Shown here one piece after another: positions 40,719-53,163 of a stretch of 64,000 nucleotides of DNA. The DNA comes from Collybia mongolica (lineage: Eukaryota > Basidiomycota > Agaricomycetes > Agaricales > Clitocybaceae). Position numbers and translations under genes: made by a program. The stretch lies in contig JAAXNY010000016.1 in assembly GCA_013420905.1 (NCBI GenBank), positions 434,001-498,000 of the forward strand. Reading direction: 5' to 3'. How positions within the stretch are numbered: the first letter of the stretch is position 1; each line of letters starts with the position of its first letter. The notes below the pieces were generated by a model. The model searched no databases, was not told where the DNA came from, and worked only from the letters and a program-made list of their open reading frames with translations.

Positions 40719-41440
40719 CAAGAGGTGTCAGATCTTCCAATCCTGGACATTCAACCTGAATCCCAATTTGGACGTCGGTGATGTCCGAAGAACGGCAGGA
40801 CGGCAAGCCATCAATCAAATCAACCCAGCTAGCTTCAGCATGAACTCGGCAACCCTCACTGTTGACAGAAAGTGTATTTGAGTTGTTTCTCGAGTGCGGA
40901 TAAAAGTCTATAAGTACTTATATTAGATGTAGGCCATAGAAACACAAGAAAGATATGCAGTATGATGAATACAAGAAATAATAGGCATGATAATGTACAG
41001 CATGGTACACTTATAAGACAGTAGTGTCAACTCAAAAGACATCTAAGCTATCCTTGTGAGGAACAGTAGAAGATGGATACTGCAAAGAGGTCAGGTATCA
41101 ATAAAGGAAACATCCTTTTTGAGTGGTGCAGTAGAAGGTACAAAGAGAGTATAAATAGCGGGTGTGGGCTGAGGTAAACCACACACAGTCTATATACAGA
41201 CCATTGTAGGAATGATATCTTGGGGTAGGCATGTTAATGAGCTTAGAATTAAGCAAAACGCGTCCAGTATTGTTAAGATAATGTCGAGGCTGCATGGCCG
41301 ATGTAAAAACTTCACTTACTCGGTTAAGGTGTAGCCATCTAATGCCGTTTGCCAACACAACCCACAACAGTTTCCTTATTTGGGGGGGGGGAGGGGGCCT
41401 TGGCTATGATGTCCAGGATCGGAAGATCTGACACCTCTTG
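40719..41440. mobile_element. non-autonomous hAT-like element, 31-bp TIRs and 8-bp target duplication
   Basis: The left end 40719-40749 (caagaggtgtcagatcttcc...) and right end 41410-41440 are inverted copies with one mismatch. They are flanked by gctgtaat (40711-40718) and gttgtaat (41441-41448), an 8-bp near-perfect target site duplication. TIR sequence and TSD length fit hAT elements. No transposase frame inside. The left target copy overlaps the end of the preceding element, so this insertion landed at its edge. Confidence 0.7.
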
Positions 41441-41649
41441 GTTGTAATTGTGATTAGCCATGAGGCGTTGGTGTTCGGACTCTTATGGGCGCCTCAATGC
41501 TCACATCGGTTTTTTCCGGAAGTTCACTAACATCGATGCTGTAGGAACTAATGATAGACGAAGTCCTCTCCATTGACAATAATCCTTTGTACAGATCCCA
41601 GATTGTCTCGACAAGACTCTTGTAACCAATATATTAGAAGGGAAAGTCC
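41441..41649. other. short intergenic stretch before copy C
   Basis: No gene. Contains the upstream region of GTPase-E2 copy C. Confidence 0.4.
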
Positions 41650-42851
41650 ATGGCAACCAGGATAACGTACGTCCATTGAGATAGGAAGATTATGCCTCGA
41701 GGCTCATCTCGCCATGTAGATCACTGACTCCAGCACCATTGGATGATTTTGTGGCCATCGCGTACGCTACTGTCTTCCTTTAATGGTAGCAACTACCATA
41801 CTTAACGTAATGTCAGGGTTATTGGTAGGACGGGGGGGGGGAAAAGTTTGGTAGGTTCCAGGACAGCATACTTCTTAATCTGCTTACTTATGCAATAGTT
41901 TGACTTATTTTCAGTTCATCGCTACTGCAACAGGTAGCAATGTGCAGTCTGGCCATGTATCACAATCCCACATAACCGAAATTCAGGTCATCAAGTACGA
42001 ATGCCCCGAGAGGAGCGATTTAGATATTGTCTTTCTTGATACCCCTGGATTTGATGATACTGACCGGACTGGCGCTGAAATACTGGAGATGATTGCAGAT
42101 TGGATCAAAACTTAGTTTGTGATTTCGCTAGTGCAGGTACCTCCACTTATCTGAACTCATCAGTTATGACTGGGAAATCTTGCTTGCAGGAATTCTTTAT
42201 TTCCATCGTATTACTGACAAACGAATGGCTGCTCCCCCGCCTGAGGATGTCGACATGTTCAAGGAGTTGTGTAGGACGGATGATTTTAAGCATATCATCC
42301 TTACAACGACAATGTGGGACAAAATCAAACCTGCACTGGGGCTTGGGAGAGAGGATGAGCTCTGGTCAAAATATTGGAAGGTGATGATTGATCAAGGCTC
42401 CACAACGACATGCTTCCACGGCACACGGGAGTCAGCATGGGACATTTTAGACTATTTCGTGCGACACACAAATGCTCGTTATGACAGTCTACTTCGAGAC
42501 AATACAGCCGAGATGAGGAACCGACTTCAGAAACACGATCATCGAGAAATGCTGTGTACCGAGCTCGAACAGCAAATTCACAAACAACAAGAATGTCTCA
42601 AGAAGATTTGGCATCGGGCCAAGATCCATGCAGATACAGCAGCATTGGCTGCTCTGAGGGATGAATATGATATTCTTCGAACGGATCTCAAGTTCATTGT
42701 GGACGAGGTACAGAGACAGGGACTACTTCTTGGGAAGCATATATTTCATTTTACCTGGAGCTTGACATCGTCTTCATCAAGTGTGACAGACCTATCTCCT
42801 CTAGTGTATGGACTCTATTCAATGTCTCTCCTGTTAAATCTAATTCTGTGA
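41650..42851 (+). CDS. GTPase-E2 copy C, GTPase and linker part
   Basis: AIG1-like P-loop GTPase. Inferred exons 41650-41666, 41720-41761, 41817-41850, 41915-42114, 42164 onward; phases agree through the whole GTP-binding domain. MATRIT is followed by APLDDFVAIAVIGRTGGGKSLFIATATG (P-loop, here GRTGGGKS encoded over a ten-G run at 41832-41841), FLDTPGFDD (canonical G3, unlike copies A and B), AGILYFHRITDKRM and TTTMWDKIKP. Then comes a charged coiled coil of about 80 residues (42470-42720). The intron that removes the stop after WIKT uses donor 42115 as in copy A. The frame ends at 42851 unless spliced at 42781 (gtgtga). The following 260 bases contain a duplicated intron-exon motif (gtgtatggact...) and no splice pattern that I can carry cleanly into the E2 module, so the join is unresolved. 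Confidence 0.65.
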
Positions 42852-43119
42852 TCTTGACATTAGGCAACACCCCAAAAATGAGAGTCATCCGAGATCAAAA
42901 TGCGTATCACCTCCGAACATACCACTAGAAGAACAAGTACCACCATCTAACGCCCTCCCCAGTGGATCTAAGATCTCTAGCTTAAGAAAACAGAGGGACG
43001 CTGCACCATGTCTGGCTCTACTTCCAGTGTATGGACTTATTGTAATGTCTTTTCCTGTTATTTCTGAATGTGATCCCAACCTTAGGCAGCGTTCTGGAAA
43101 CAAAAGTCATTGAACCTTG

Positions 43120-44002
<883 letters not shown>

Positions 44003-44930
44003 TAGATATTATATGTATCGTTGAGGGTTTCTGGATTGGTATGAAATCGATTGTATTATTGTCTAGATATCCACGATTTTTAATTTACCGCACATTTTCT
44101 CCTTAGGACATCCAATGTTGACATTCAATAATCAATCCTAGACTCAATTATTTTAAAAGTACGAAGTCGCTGTACCGCCAAACCAACAAAAACCCAATGA
44201 ACAAGGTGTTCATAGGCGACTAACTTGCCACCCTTGGAGGATCGGGCGGAAGAAGAACGGGAATAATTCTGGTGTCTCCTGGTGGACGAATACAAACGTT
44301 GCTGCCTGACCACAGCCAATGAAGGATCGTGCGCCCTCGCGGACCTAGGTCGTAGCCCGGCGCCGATATTCCGACCGGAAGATTGGGTCGGGAAAAGATG
44401 GAAAAAATTGGCTAGTATTTTGAGCTCATGCATGCCGATGCTGCGCCGTGTCCCGCATTTGTTGATGTAAGGGCAACATAGTACTGGAAGGCTAATCATA
44501 TACACTTGAATGGAAAATAAGCCATAGATTTGTTCCTGGGTTAGGGAACGGCGATCCACAGAATGCTCGCATCCTTATCAACGGTAGTGAGAAAGAAGGC
44601 TCTTAGAGGATTCGGTTTTTTTATTACTTCGCGAGTCACCACTGAACCAGTACAGAGCTTGATGGATGCCTAGCTATGACGCTCGAGATCAGCCCGATAT
44701 TTTCCAGTACTTTTCGTATATGTTTTACGGAAGAAGCGAATGTTATCGCCGTCGTCGAAGTTTAAAATAGGGGTAATTGGGCATAACCGCGTGACGTCAA
44801 AGAACTTAATCAGCTCAAACCGCAACGCCAAACTTGGATTCGTATTGCTATTGTTGATGAGACCACTGGTAACTATCATCCCTAAAGGACACCGTTGTCT
44901 ATCTAAACCACCCCTGGCCTTGTAGGCCCA
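44003..44930. other. intergenic, nothing recognised
   Basis: A minus-strand frame (44125-44559) and short + frames are present without family signature. No repeats noticed. Confidence 0.4.
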
Positions 44931-45633
44931 ATGTCAATTGAGTTATCAGCCTCTGGGTCCGCAGACACCACGGCCGTGTTGGAGACAGCGCCCGTCTCTA
45001 ACAATAATGAGACCAATCCCGGAAACATGCACCCGGGAGCCAACTACTTCTTCGGCTTCCTCATCACGTTCATCGTCCTACTTTTCATCTTTATAGGGTG
45101 TGGCTTGGGGTCTCGAAGACGGATGGCGCGGCGAAGAGCAATGTTCGATGCGGGCCCTTGGGCTGGGTTAAGACCAGACTTAATTCAGAATGAGCCTGTA
45201 TTTTGGGAGCCCAAGCTAGTAAAGGGAGGAGATATGTGGAGTACAATTATGGTTCGTCGCCACCGAGCATGTACCCCATTAGTATTGATGTATTGTTGCG
45301 CTTTTCCAGCCCCTGTCAATGGTCGTGTTACCACCAGCAGGTGCAGAAACATACTCCGCCATGTCCCCTTCATCCCGCAGTTTCTCGGCCTTCTCATTTA
45401 CTTCCTGGATACCAAGGTCTCGTTCTGCACCAGATAACAAAATCAACGCGGCAGGTGCAGTGTGTGAGGTGCCAAATGAGCCCATCGAGCTGCAAGTGGC
45501 AGTCATAGTTGCACTACCCTCTAACAGAGACCCCATTAACGAGGGTTCTGTAACTGGCCCCGCCGAATGCCAGTTTGGTGTCATCCATATCCCATGGGAA
45601 GGAAGTCAACCAAAATCTCCCTCAGCATCATGA
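44931..45633 (+). CDS. hypothetical single-pass membrane protein
   Basis: Inferred exons 44931-45251 and 45310-45633 (214 aa, phase-checked). A polar N-terminus with several NxT/S sites is followed by one strong transmembrane helix (FFGFLITFIVLLFIFIGCGL, residues about 40-60) and a positively charged stop-transfer stretch SRRRMARRRAM. The cytosolic tail has PVFWEPKLV, then MPLSMVVLPPAG and a serine/proline-rich end. This layout of short ectodomain, helix, basic cluster and Pro-rich tail is common in orphan basidiomycete membrane proteins. Function unknown. Confidence 0.65.
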
Positions 45634-45936
45634 TAGTTGTAGGAGCTTTTACGAAGCTCTTGCAAAATTCCTAACGAAAAAATACGCACTTTATATGTAC
45701 TACTAGTTGCCTGGTTTATCTTACGATGTTCACATAGCAAGCCAAATTTGGAGGCTCGTCGCAGTATTTCGTGGACGCAGGATGTCACTCTATGGTTTCA
45801 CTGGATAACCAACCATGTGTGTTGTCATGTCATAGACCACCGCTACGGCCTTAGCCAGCACGGAAGCAGGCCTGAGGCGAACTCAACGGATTCCGGCGTG
45901 AAGGCTTAGATTTGATTGTCAACATGTGCTCAGCAT
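45634..45936. other. convergent intergenic region
   Basis: Lies between the 3' ends of the membrane-protein gene and NDUFS5. Nothing recognised. Confidence 0.4.
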
Positions 45937-46456
45937 CTATTTCTTTCCTTCAGCAGTCCTCTGTATTAGCCCAAGCCCAACAATAGCCCCATCCGCCAGG
46001 ATGTCGGCAGCTTTCTGTCCCTCTTGCGCACTGGCTTGTGCTTTACGAATGAACTCGTCTTGAACTAGTTTTGCGCGCGCCACCTAAACCAAACTTTAAA
46101 AGGTCTGGTTGTGAATGTGAACAGCGTACGTACCTCTTTTGGTCTATGCAAACATTCCAAGTAGTCCTCTGACTGGGGCCGGCATTCAGCTGGCTCATCT
46201 GCTTGGGCATAGCACTGAGATATTCGGGTTAATATGTGAATGTACTGGGTGGGGCGCGGTAATACTTACTCTTGAGAATTCCTGCCAATATGTAAAGCAC
46301 CGAGAACGCCCTGGTAAACTGGTCAGTGCCTGGGCACGCTTTATGAGACGAAGTGAAAGAACCAGACCTCCGCCGTAGCTAAATCCTGACTAGAGAATCA
46401 TACAGGTATAAGTAAGACATGGAAAGTACAGGGAAACAAAAAATACATACAGCCAT
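45937..46456 (-). CDS. NDUFS5: NADH:ubiquinone oxidoreductase (complex I) subunit NDUFS5-like
   Basis: Small accessory subunit on the intermembrane-space face of mitochondrial complex I. Inferred exons 46456-46451 (only ATG GCT), 46389-46368, 46310-46270, 46214-46134, 46083-45937 (98 aa, phase-checked). Cysteines 14, 24, 34 and 44 are spaced exactly ten apart (C-x9-C repeated: CFTYWQEFSRC, CYAQADEPAEC, CRPQSEDYLEC). This is the disulfide-forming twin CX9C arrangement imported through the Mia40 route, and it explains the absence of a presequence. SGFSYGGGRSRC at the N-terminus and YLECLHRPKE match the family. A helical C-terminus ends in KK. Confidence 0.85.
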
Positions 46457-46657
46457 GTCGGGTTGATTCGCAGTGGCAGAATGGGTGGAAGAATTAGTGT
46501 GTCATGTCGTCACGCTAATGCGTGACCAAGAGTCACAATCTCACCCAATCGTCGCCTTCAAGTTTACATACAATAACCATAGACCTGAAACCATTTGAAG
46601 GCCGCACATACGAAATACGTCTCCCTTGATATTCCTATACGCTAAAACAGATAAAAT

Positions 46658-47757
46658 ATGGCGGAACAGGCAGAACAGGCGTTTGTGAAGACGTTTTTGA
46701 ACACGTTGTCGACGCAGCCTGTCACATACGCGGACGACTATCAACAGCCTCCTCAGAATTCACTCAAGAAAGTCCCTGTTCTTCCGGTTAGCTGATGTAT
46801 CATTGATGGTACGGTCCGGCTCATGACACTGATCAGTCACCGTGGGCTTAGATTGAAGTCCCTGCACCCCCTAAGCGGAAGCAGTCTGAGGCCACAGCCT
46901 CATCCTCTGGTCAGTTAACTATTACATATCCGCACTTGGCTTATCTGATAGAAAAGCAAACGTTCTACCGAAACACAGCCTCGATTTGGATTGTCTTTAA
47001 ATCCTCCAAGCCACCTGCATCGTTCACGATCTCCGTCCACCCGACTGATACAATCTCCTCTATCAAAGCTCAGCTCGCCGCAGAGCCTTCTGCACCTCCG
47101 GTCGACGCACAACGCTTACTTCTGAAAGGGAAGGCGCTTGCAGACGGGAAACTCCTGAAAGAGTATAACATTCAAGACGGTGACACCGTCAATTTGATGA
47201 TCAAGCCCGGATTCGATTGGGACCCAACTAAACCAACCTTAGCATCTTCTCCGTCTCCATCCTTGTCGACGTCCGAAATGTCCCCTGGAGACAAAAAACC
47301 ACCTATCTCGCTCAACCCTACTCCTGGATCAAAGCCATCGCGACACCAGCGCATCCCATCTGTGGTTCTATCCCCATCGCCCTCTAACGAGGTTCCTGGA
47401 TTTGTGGAGAAGGACATCCTGCTGACGCTCGATAGCAGTGTGATCCCGCCCACTATGTCGACAGAGTCTCTCTCAACGTACGGTGCCACCATCGCCCAGC
47501 CGGAATTTTGGGAGCGCCTTTACGCATTCCTGAAGTACGTCCTCCCAGGAATGGCTGCGACTCTGTTCTGGTCATTCTCATCCTTTGTCTTATTGTTGAC
47601 GTAACTGCATCCCACCCGTAGATCCGAATTTACCTCAGAATCTGATACGCTCACCGCGTTTGAAGACTTTCTGCGCGCCAGCAAAGGCTCCCTGACGGCC
47701 AGCCAAATCGCCAAAATCCGGGACCAGGTAGGCGTGGTTGGCATGGCAGGGACGTAG
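46658..47757 (+). CDS. GET5: GET5/MDY2-like ubiquitin-like protein of the GET pathway
   Basis: Cytosolic factor that pairs with Get4 and recruits Sgt2 to hand tail-anchored proteins to Get3. Inferred exons 46658-46786, 46852-46909, 46979-47534, 47622-47757 (292 aa, phase-checked). The N-terminal Get4-binding segment is AFVKTFLNTLSTQPVTYADDY. A ubiquitin-like beta-grasp domain follows at about residues 63-135 (IWIVFKSSKPPASFTISVHP, LLLKGKALADGKLLKEYNI and DGDTVNLMIK). A Ser/Pro linker comes next, then a C-terminal helical dimerisation region (PEFWERLYAFLK plus FEDFLRASKGSLTASQIAKIRD across the last intron, given by its core). Without splicing at 47535 the protein would end in a spurious hydrophobic tail. 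Confidence 0.82.
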
Positions 47758-49520
47758 ATTTGTGACTCGGCAGTGGAATTGGATATGAACTCAGCATGGA
47801 ACGAGAACAGTCTGGGCAGTGGTCGTTGTGCACCAATAAACCCGCAAGCGTTTTTTCAAATTATCAATAGTATTTGAATCATTCCTGATGTAATTCTTCA
47901 CATCATGTAGTGTATTTTCCTGGTAGCATGTGCCCGCGCTGAGAGGCCTTGTGCAACTCTTTATGACGAAAGAATGGTTTGAGATTTATTTTTGTATGAT
48001 CCGTCCTGTTCAATCTGTGTGAGGGGCAATGAATTTTGTTATTTATAGGCGCTCCAGACTTAAATACTGTATGTGAGATCTATGTAACATATAATGTGAC
48101 ATTGACTGGAAATAAGTTCCATATCCCCCCAATATGTAACATACAGAAACGCGCCCAAGGTTGGCCTTCGATGGGTTTCGATTTTTAACACGAACAAATA
48201 CTGTAAACTCACGTGTCTCGCTTGGCACTTACGGCATGTATGGATTTCTCTTGATTTCCTCAATGCCACGCTGCCATTTCAGGCCATCCCCTGCCACGAT
48301 CTATTTTTCTCTCAGGCTCCACGAGAAGCCTTTTGAAGACGCATTTCATAAGCCAACTCGACGCAGTCAATTTATCAGATCTCCTACGATAAGCATCATA
48401 TCAGCTTGGACATGGAAAAGGGCTGAGCAACATATCGGAGATCGAGCACACACTTCCCCATGAAAGGCCCTTCATTTCCACAGGACAGCTCTTTCCTCTA
48501 TATTCGGGGTTTGCGCCTCACATCTCCTGCGTTTCGAGGGGTTCCAGTGGATCGTTGCTCAACTTATACTTTGTACCCGGGTACCACAATTATACTTTTA
48601 ACATCATTTACCCTAACGAAGGCAGCGACGGCGCCAGAAAATTTTCGACGCCACCGGTTGCCATGGACAAATTTTTGGCATTCGTATTGGACCTCCCAGG
48701 ACACTGAGAGGCAGTCGCGTTGAGGGCGCGACAAGCCAGACCCTGGTGACACCACCACATATTCAGAAGCATACAGTACCGTGTGGACCATTTCTCTTGA
48801 ATGCCCAGCAGGTACCCGATCCCCCTGGGAGGTGACATCAGTCACTTGATTTCCCATACACCAAAATAGTTCACAAGGATCCCACATGCATTCATTCCAA
48901 TCATTCACTTTGACCCCCTTCGAATGCCGGTAAGGTCGCGGACTATGACCAGGTGATATCTCCGTTGGGGACATGATAATTGCCTAAACGCAAAAAAACA
49001 TATCTATGGGGTCATGGGTGACTCTTCGAGGGCACTTCTTGGTCCGAAAAAATATATTAACGTTCAAACATTCAAAACCGAAATATCAACAACCCATACG
49101 ACAACCGCTCGGGACGCGAGGTTTTTTGGTTTCCTGAATACGAACAGCAACGCTTGATCTGCTCCATATTATAACCGACAAACCCTCACAATTAAGGGGC
49201 GAGGTATCTATAAGGGTCCACTGCTTTGTGGGGAGTGTTCTGTCAGATTTCATTCTGACGTGTCCTCATGCTTCTGTGGATGATGGTGCCATATGTGCCC
49301 ATTGACTTGCCCATTGGGGCATAGTAGTGTCTTCCCACATGGCACACGACGTTAGGCGCCCCGCTCTCTCTACCTAACCGGATCTTCGAAGGTTTTTCCA
49401 CGGCTCCTCCGCTGAAGCCTAGAAAAACGCATCGCTGGACATCCAGCTTTCTTTGCAACCCCCACCTGGTGTGCTCATACTTCACCAAGGACTCATTGGG
49501 CGCAGAGTTAATCGACAACC
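47758..49520. other. intergenic, with a possible orphan frame at 48564-48974 (-)
   Basis: About 1.8 kb. A 136-codon uninterrupted minus frame (48974-48564) has a plausible amino-acid mix (CQKFVHGNRWRRKFSGAVA) but no family match and overlaps + frames, so I do not call it as a gene. The last 300 bases are the promoter of the OPT gene. Confidence 0.35.
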
Positions 49521-52500
49521 ATGGCCACTGTTGAAACACACCTGCCACATGTGCATCTAGAACCCACGAGGAACTCAGACGACGCATATCCCAACGAGAA
49601 GGTTCATTCATCGTCAGAGGGTGAGGAGCCCCAGTGGAAGGAGGAAGATAACTACGGTGATCATGATGTGTAAGTTCCATGCCGCTGTTATTCGCTTTCG
49701 GTTTTTGGTGCTAATCCCAATTCAATCCACAGCACGAGGCCATTCCCGATTATGCCTGATGAGATGGTGGAGACCCACCAATTGACCTTTAGGTACGTGG
49801 TCCAAAGTATTACTCGCAAATCATCTGACCATTTTGTAGGGCGGTTTTCGTTGGATGTGCCCTTGGAGCTGTTGGTAAATATGTTCTCAATTATTTTTTT
49901 CCATGGCTCATAGTTAATCCACTGGTACAGTCGGTGCCTCAAACATCTATCTTGGTCTAAAAACAGGTTTCACCTTCGGCCCCCAGCTTTTCGGCGTGAG
50001 TATTTATTGCAGTATTGGTCCTAGGTCACCACCAACCAATTGATGCGCAGGCCATTTTTGGATTTGCCATTCTCAAACCTTTGGCTAGGGCACTCCCCGA
50101 ATCTGGTTTGTTAGGGCGCTTTTTGGGAGGCCCGTTCGGCCCCAAGGAAAACTGTACTGTCCAAAGTGCTGCAACTGGTTCGTGGCGTCCACACTCATTT
50201 TTTTGTCCACTCCCTAACCACATGTTCGATGGTCTTGTAGCGTCGGGTGGCCTAGGCATCATCTTCGTCAGCGCCGTTCCGGCGATGTATCGCCTCAACT
50301 TGCTTTCAGAATTCCCTGATGCAGATTTTGGCAAATTGATAGCACTCACGACGTGCGCAGGCTTCTTTGGTGTCTTCTTCGTTATTCCTCTGCGCAAGTA
50401 CTATATTGTGCACCAAAAGCTCACATTCCCCACACCTGCTGCGACAGCATACACGATCCGCTCATTACACAGTGGAAAGACAGGAGCCATTGCCGCAAGG
50501 AAGAAGTCTCTCGCCTTGTTGTACTCGTTTTGTATCACCTTCGTCTACAAGGTCATGACCGGATACGCCCCAGGCGTCGTATGTCTCTTTAATGTCTATC
50601 CAATTAGCATCAACTCATTCTACCGTTCAGATTTATGACTGGCATATCGGCTGGACCCTCTACCGGCTCGGGTTCACCAGTATTATCTCCCTTGAGAATT
50701 ATGGATGGTTCATTGAGTGTACGTCAAGTCCACTGTGCTATCATTTGCCGTTCTAAATGACCCTCCATTCCCCAGTCACCCCTGCTTTCTTCGGTGCTGG
50801 TATGCTTAGCGGGTTGAATGCTAGTTGGAGTTTCTGTAAGAGATCATCTATCCTTTTCAATAAATCTCTCTGACCATGTACACAGTTGCTGGATCCATCC
50901 TCGCCTGGGGTATCAGTGAGTTCCCCCCCTTTTTTCTTTTTGGTCTTTTGGGGTTCCTATTAATTTCCCTATCATCTCACAGTTTCGCCTGCTCTTGTTA
51001 AGAATGGCCTCGCATTTGGTATTCAGACCAGCGAAATTTTCCCTCTGTGGTCGTACCAAGCACTATCCTTTGACGACCCCGACCAATATGTCACAAAACC
51101 ATCTCCTCGATACTGGCTCCTATGGCCTGGTGTCTTGATCATGTTGTTGTACTCCTTCGCGGACGTCATGATCAGTATGGGTATTATTCTTTACAGTGAG
51201 CTTTCTGGAAACTCAGCAATGGCGCAAATTCTAACATTGTTTTCTATTAAAGAAATGAAGGATTCCATCAACTACAATCCCGTCTCTTGGTTTAAATCTA
51301 GCACAGAGATTCACCCTGATGACGAGGATCAAACCCCGCTTGAGGACCGTATCCCCACGTCGTGGTGGACTACAGGCTTGTTCTTGAGCACGGTCACTTG
51401 TTGTGCTATCCTCGCAACCCAGTTCCACATGAACGTTGGAGAGGCCATTCTTTCACTCCTCCTAGGCTTCATATTTTCTTTCATCGGTGTACAGTCGGCT
51501 GGTCACACAGATGTCAACCCTGTCTCAACTGTCGCAAAGGTACGCTAGCCGTGCGAGTATTACCAGACGCACATGTACTGATCGACCGAACGTAGGCCTC
51601 GCAACTCATCTTTGGTGGCATCGCGAAAGGAACTGGCATACCCCAGGACCCCGCTCGCATGCTTAACTTGTCTGCCGGTGTCATCGCAGCTGGCTCGGCT
51701 GCTCAGGCAAGTGACATGACGGGTGATTTGAAAACCGGCTATCTCCTCCGCGCCAAGCCGCGGAACCAGTTCATAGCCCAGCTTTGTGGTTCCGTCGTTG
51801 CTGTCTTCTTAACGTCAGGCTTGTTTATCTTGTTCACCAAGGCTTCTCCTTGTATTTTGTATGTGCATTTTTTCTCCCTTCGGGGTATTTTCCACATGCT
51901 TACGTTCGACTTTCCCAGGTACCCTCCTGAGTCAGGCGAATGTACCTACGGTGCACCTTCCGTCTCTGCCTGGGCTGCTGTGGCTGTGGCTGTTTCCAGC
52001 CCTAATCTCCGTGAGTATCACCCATGTCAAGAAACAATCAATTAGCTCACAAGGAGATCAGCCATCCCCCCCTCTTCTGGGTATACTGCAATCGCCCTTG
52101 GCATAGTCAGTGTGATCACTATCCTAATCAAGGTAGGTTTGATTGTCCAATTTCCTTGAAGGTAGGAGATTCATAAGCCTTGTTCCCAGCACATCTGGAT
52201 CCCCAAGCAGTACTGGAAATGGGTTCCTAACTGGGTATGTCACATCACCGCGCTCTAACCTTGTGCCGTGCTCACCAGCTGTGTAGAACGCGGTCGGCCT
52301 TGCTTTCGTCGTGCCCCAGGTGTATTATTCCATTGCCATGTAAGCAATTATTTGTCCGAGATCCATCCGTTAACCTTATCTGTTCGATCTGTAAAGGGCC
52401 GTCGGTTCTACCTTCAACTATTTCTGGCTCATGCGGAACCCGGCTGGGTACGACATGTACATGTTCGCCATCTCGGTGGGTATATATTTCTTGGTCGATA

Positions 52501-52703
52501 TACACCCATATTAATCATCGCAACAGGCTGGTCTCCTCGCAGGAGAGGGTCTAGGAGGCGTATTCCAAGCTCTCTTAGCTGTTATTGGTGTCGATGGGGG
52601 CAGTGAGTATATTTCCCTGCCATTTCAAGCGATTTAAATGACATGTACGCCAACAGAATTTGGCACTGCTATCGGTTGCCCTGGAATCGAATTCTGTGGA
52701 TGA
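49521..52703 (+). CDS. oligopeptide transporter (OPT superfamily)
   Basis: Plasma- or vacuolar-membrane proton-coupled importer of small peptides or metal-peptide complexes. About 18 exons are inferred, every junction restoring the family sequence; the first starts at ATG 49521 and the last (KFGTAIGCPG...CG) ends at 52703. A hydrophilic N-terminus rich in His/Glu is followed by the first membrane helices with NIYLGLKTGFTFGPQLFG and AIFGFAILKPL, then KENCTVQSAATASGGLGIIF, SAVPAMYRLNLLSEFP, LRKYYIVHQKLTFPTPAATAYTI (OPT signature region, core KLTFPTP), YDWHIGW, ISPALVKNGLAFG, TDVNPVSTVAKASQLIFGG, and SPCILYPPESGECTYGAPS. A membrane end with WLMRNPAGYDMYMFAISAGLLAGEGLGG follows (core NPAGYDMYMF). 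No frameshift. Substrate cannot be inferred. Confidence 0.88.
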
Positions 52704-53163
52704 TTGTAATGTATTTTAATGACCCAATATGTAATACTATACGTGAGCTATCCAATGATTTGTTGGAAACTCATTGCCGAGATCTCTGCGTTACCCGAAT
52801 TCTGGGATGTCGCATTTGCGTTGATGGCCGTGATGCTCGAGCCGACTTCCTCTCACATGTCAACAGTCGAAAGTATGGACATCCCTTCTTTTCGGTGTCG
52901 TAACAGGTCATCAGCGCTTAGCTCTGATATCATGCCCTTCTAAGGGGTATGATCTAAAAATAGATTATGAGCAGATATCTCTTCACACATATGGTAGTAT
53001 CGCAGGACCAAAAGGAAAATGTGGTAACAGCAAGGTCAGAGCGGTGGCTTTGAATACGTCGAATATCGAATGTGGACTCCTCGTCTGAGGGAAGCGTGAT
53101 GAATAATGATATGCAATTGAATAAGATAATTCTATGGGGCTATATTCTTCATGGTATTACTCC
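52704..53163. other. convergent intergenic region
   Basis: 3' flanks of the OPT transporter (+) and the secreted protein (-). Short open frames continue past the OPT stop but match nothing. Confidence 0.4.

Noticed and set aside
41384..41397. G-rich run inside the hAT-like element as a possible quadruplex
   Set aside because: A single homopolymer-like run without the four spaced G tracts needed; not supported further.
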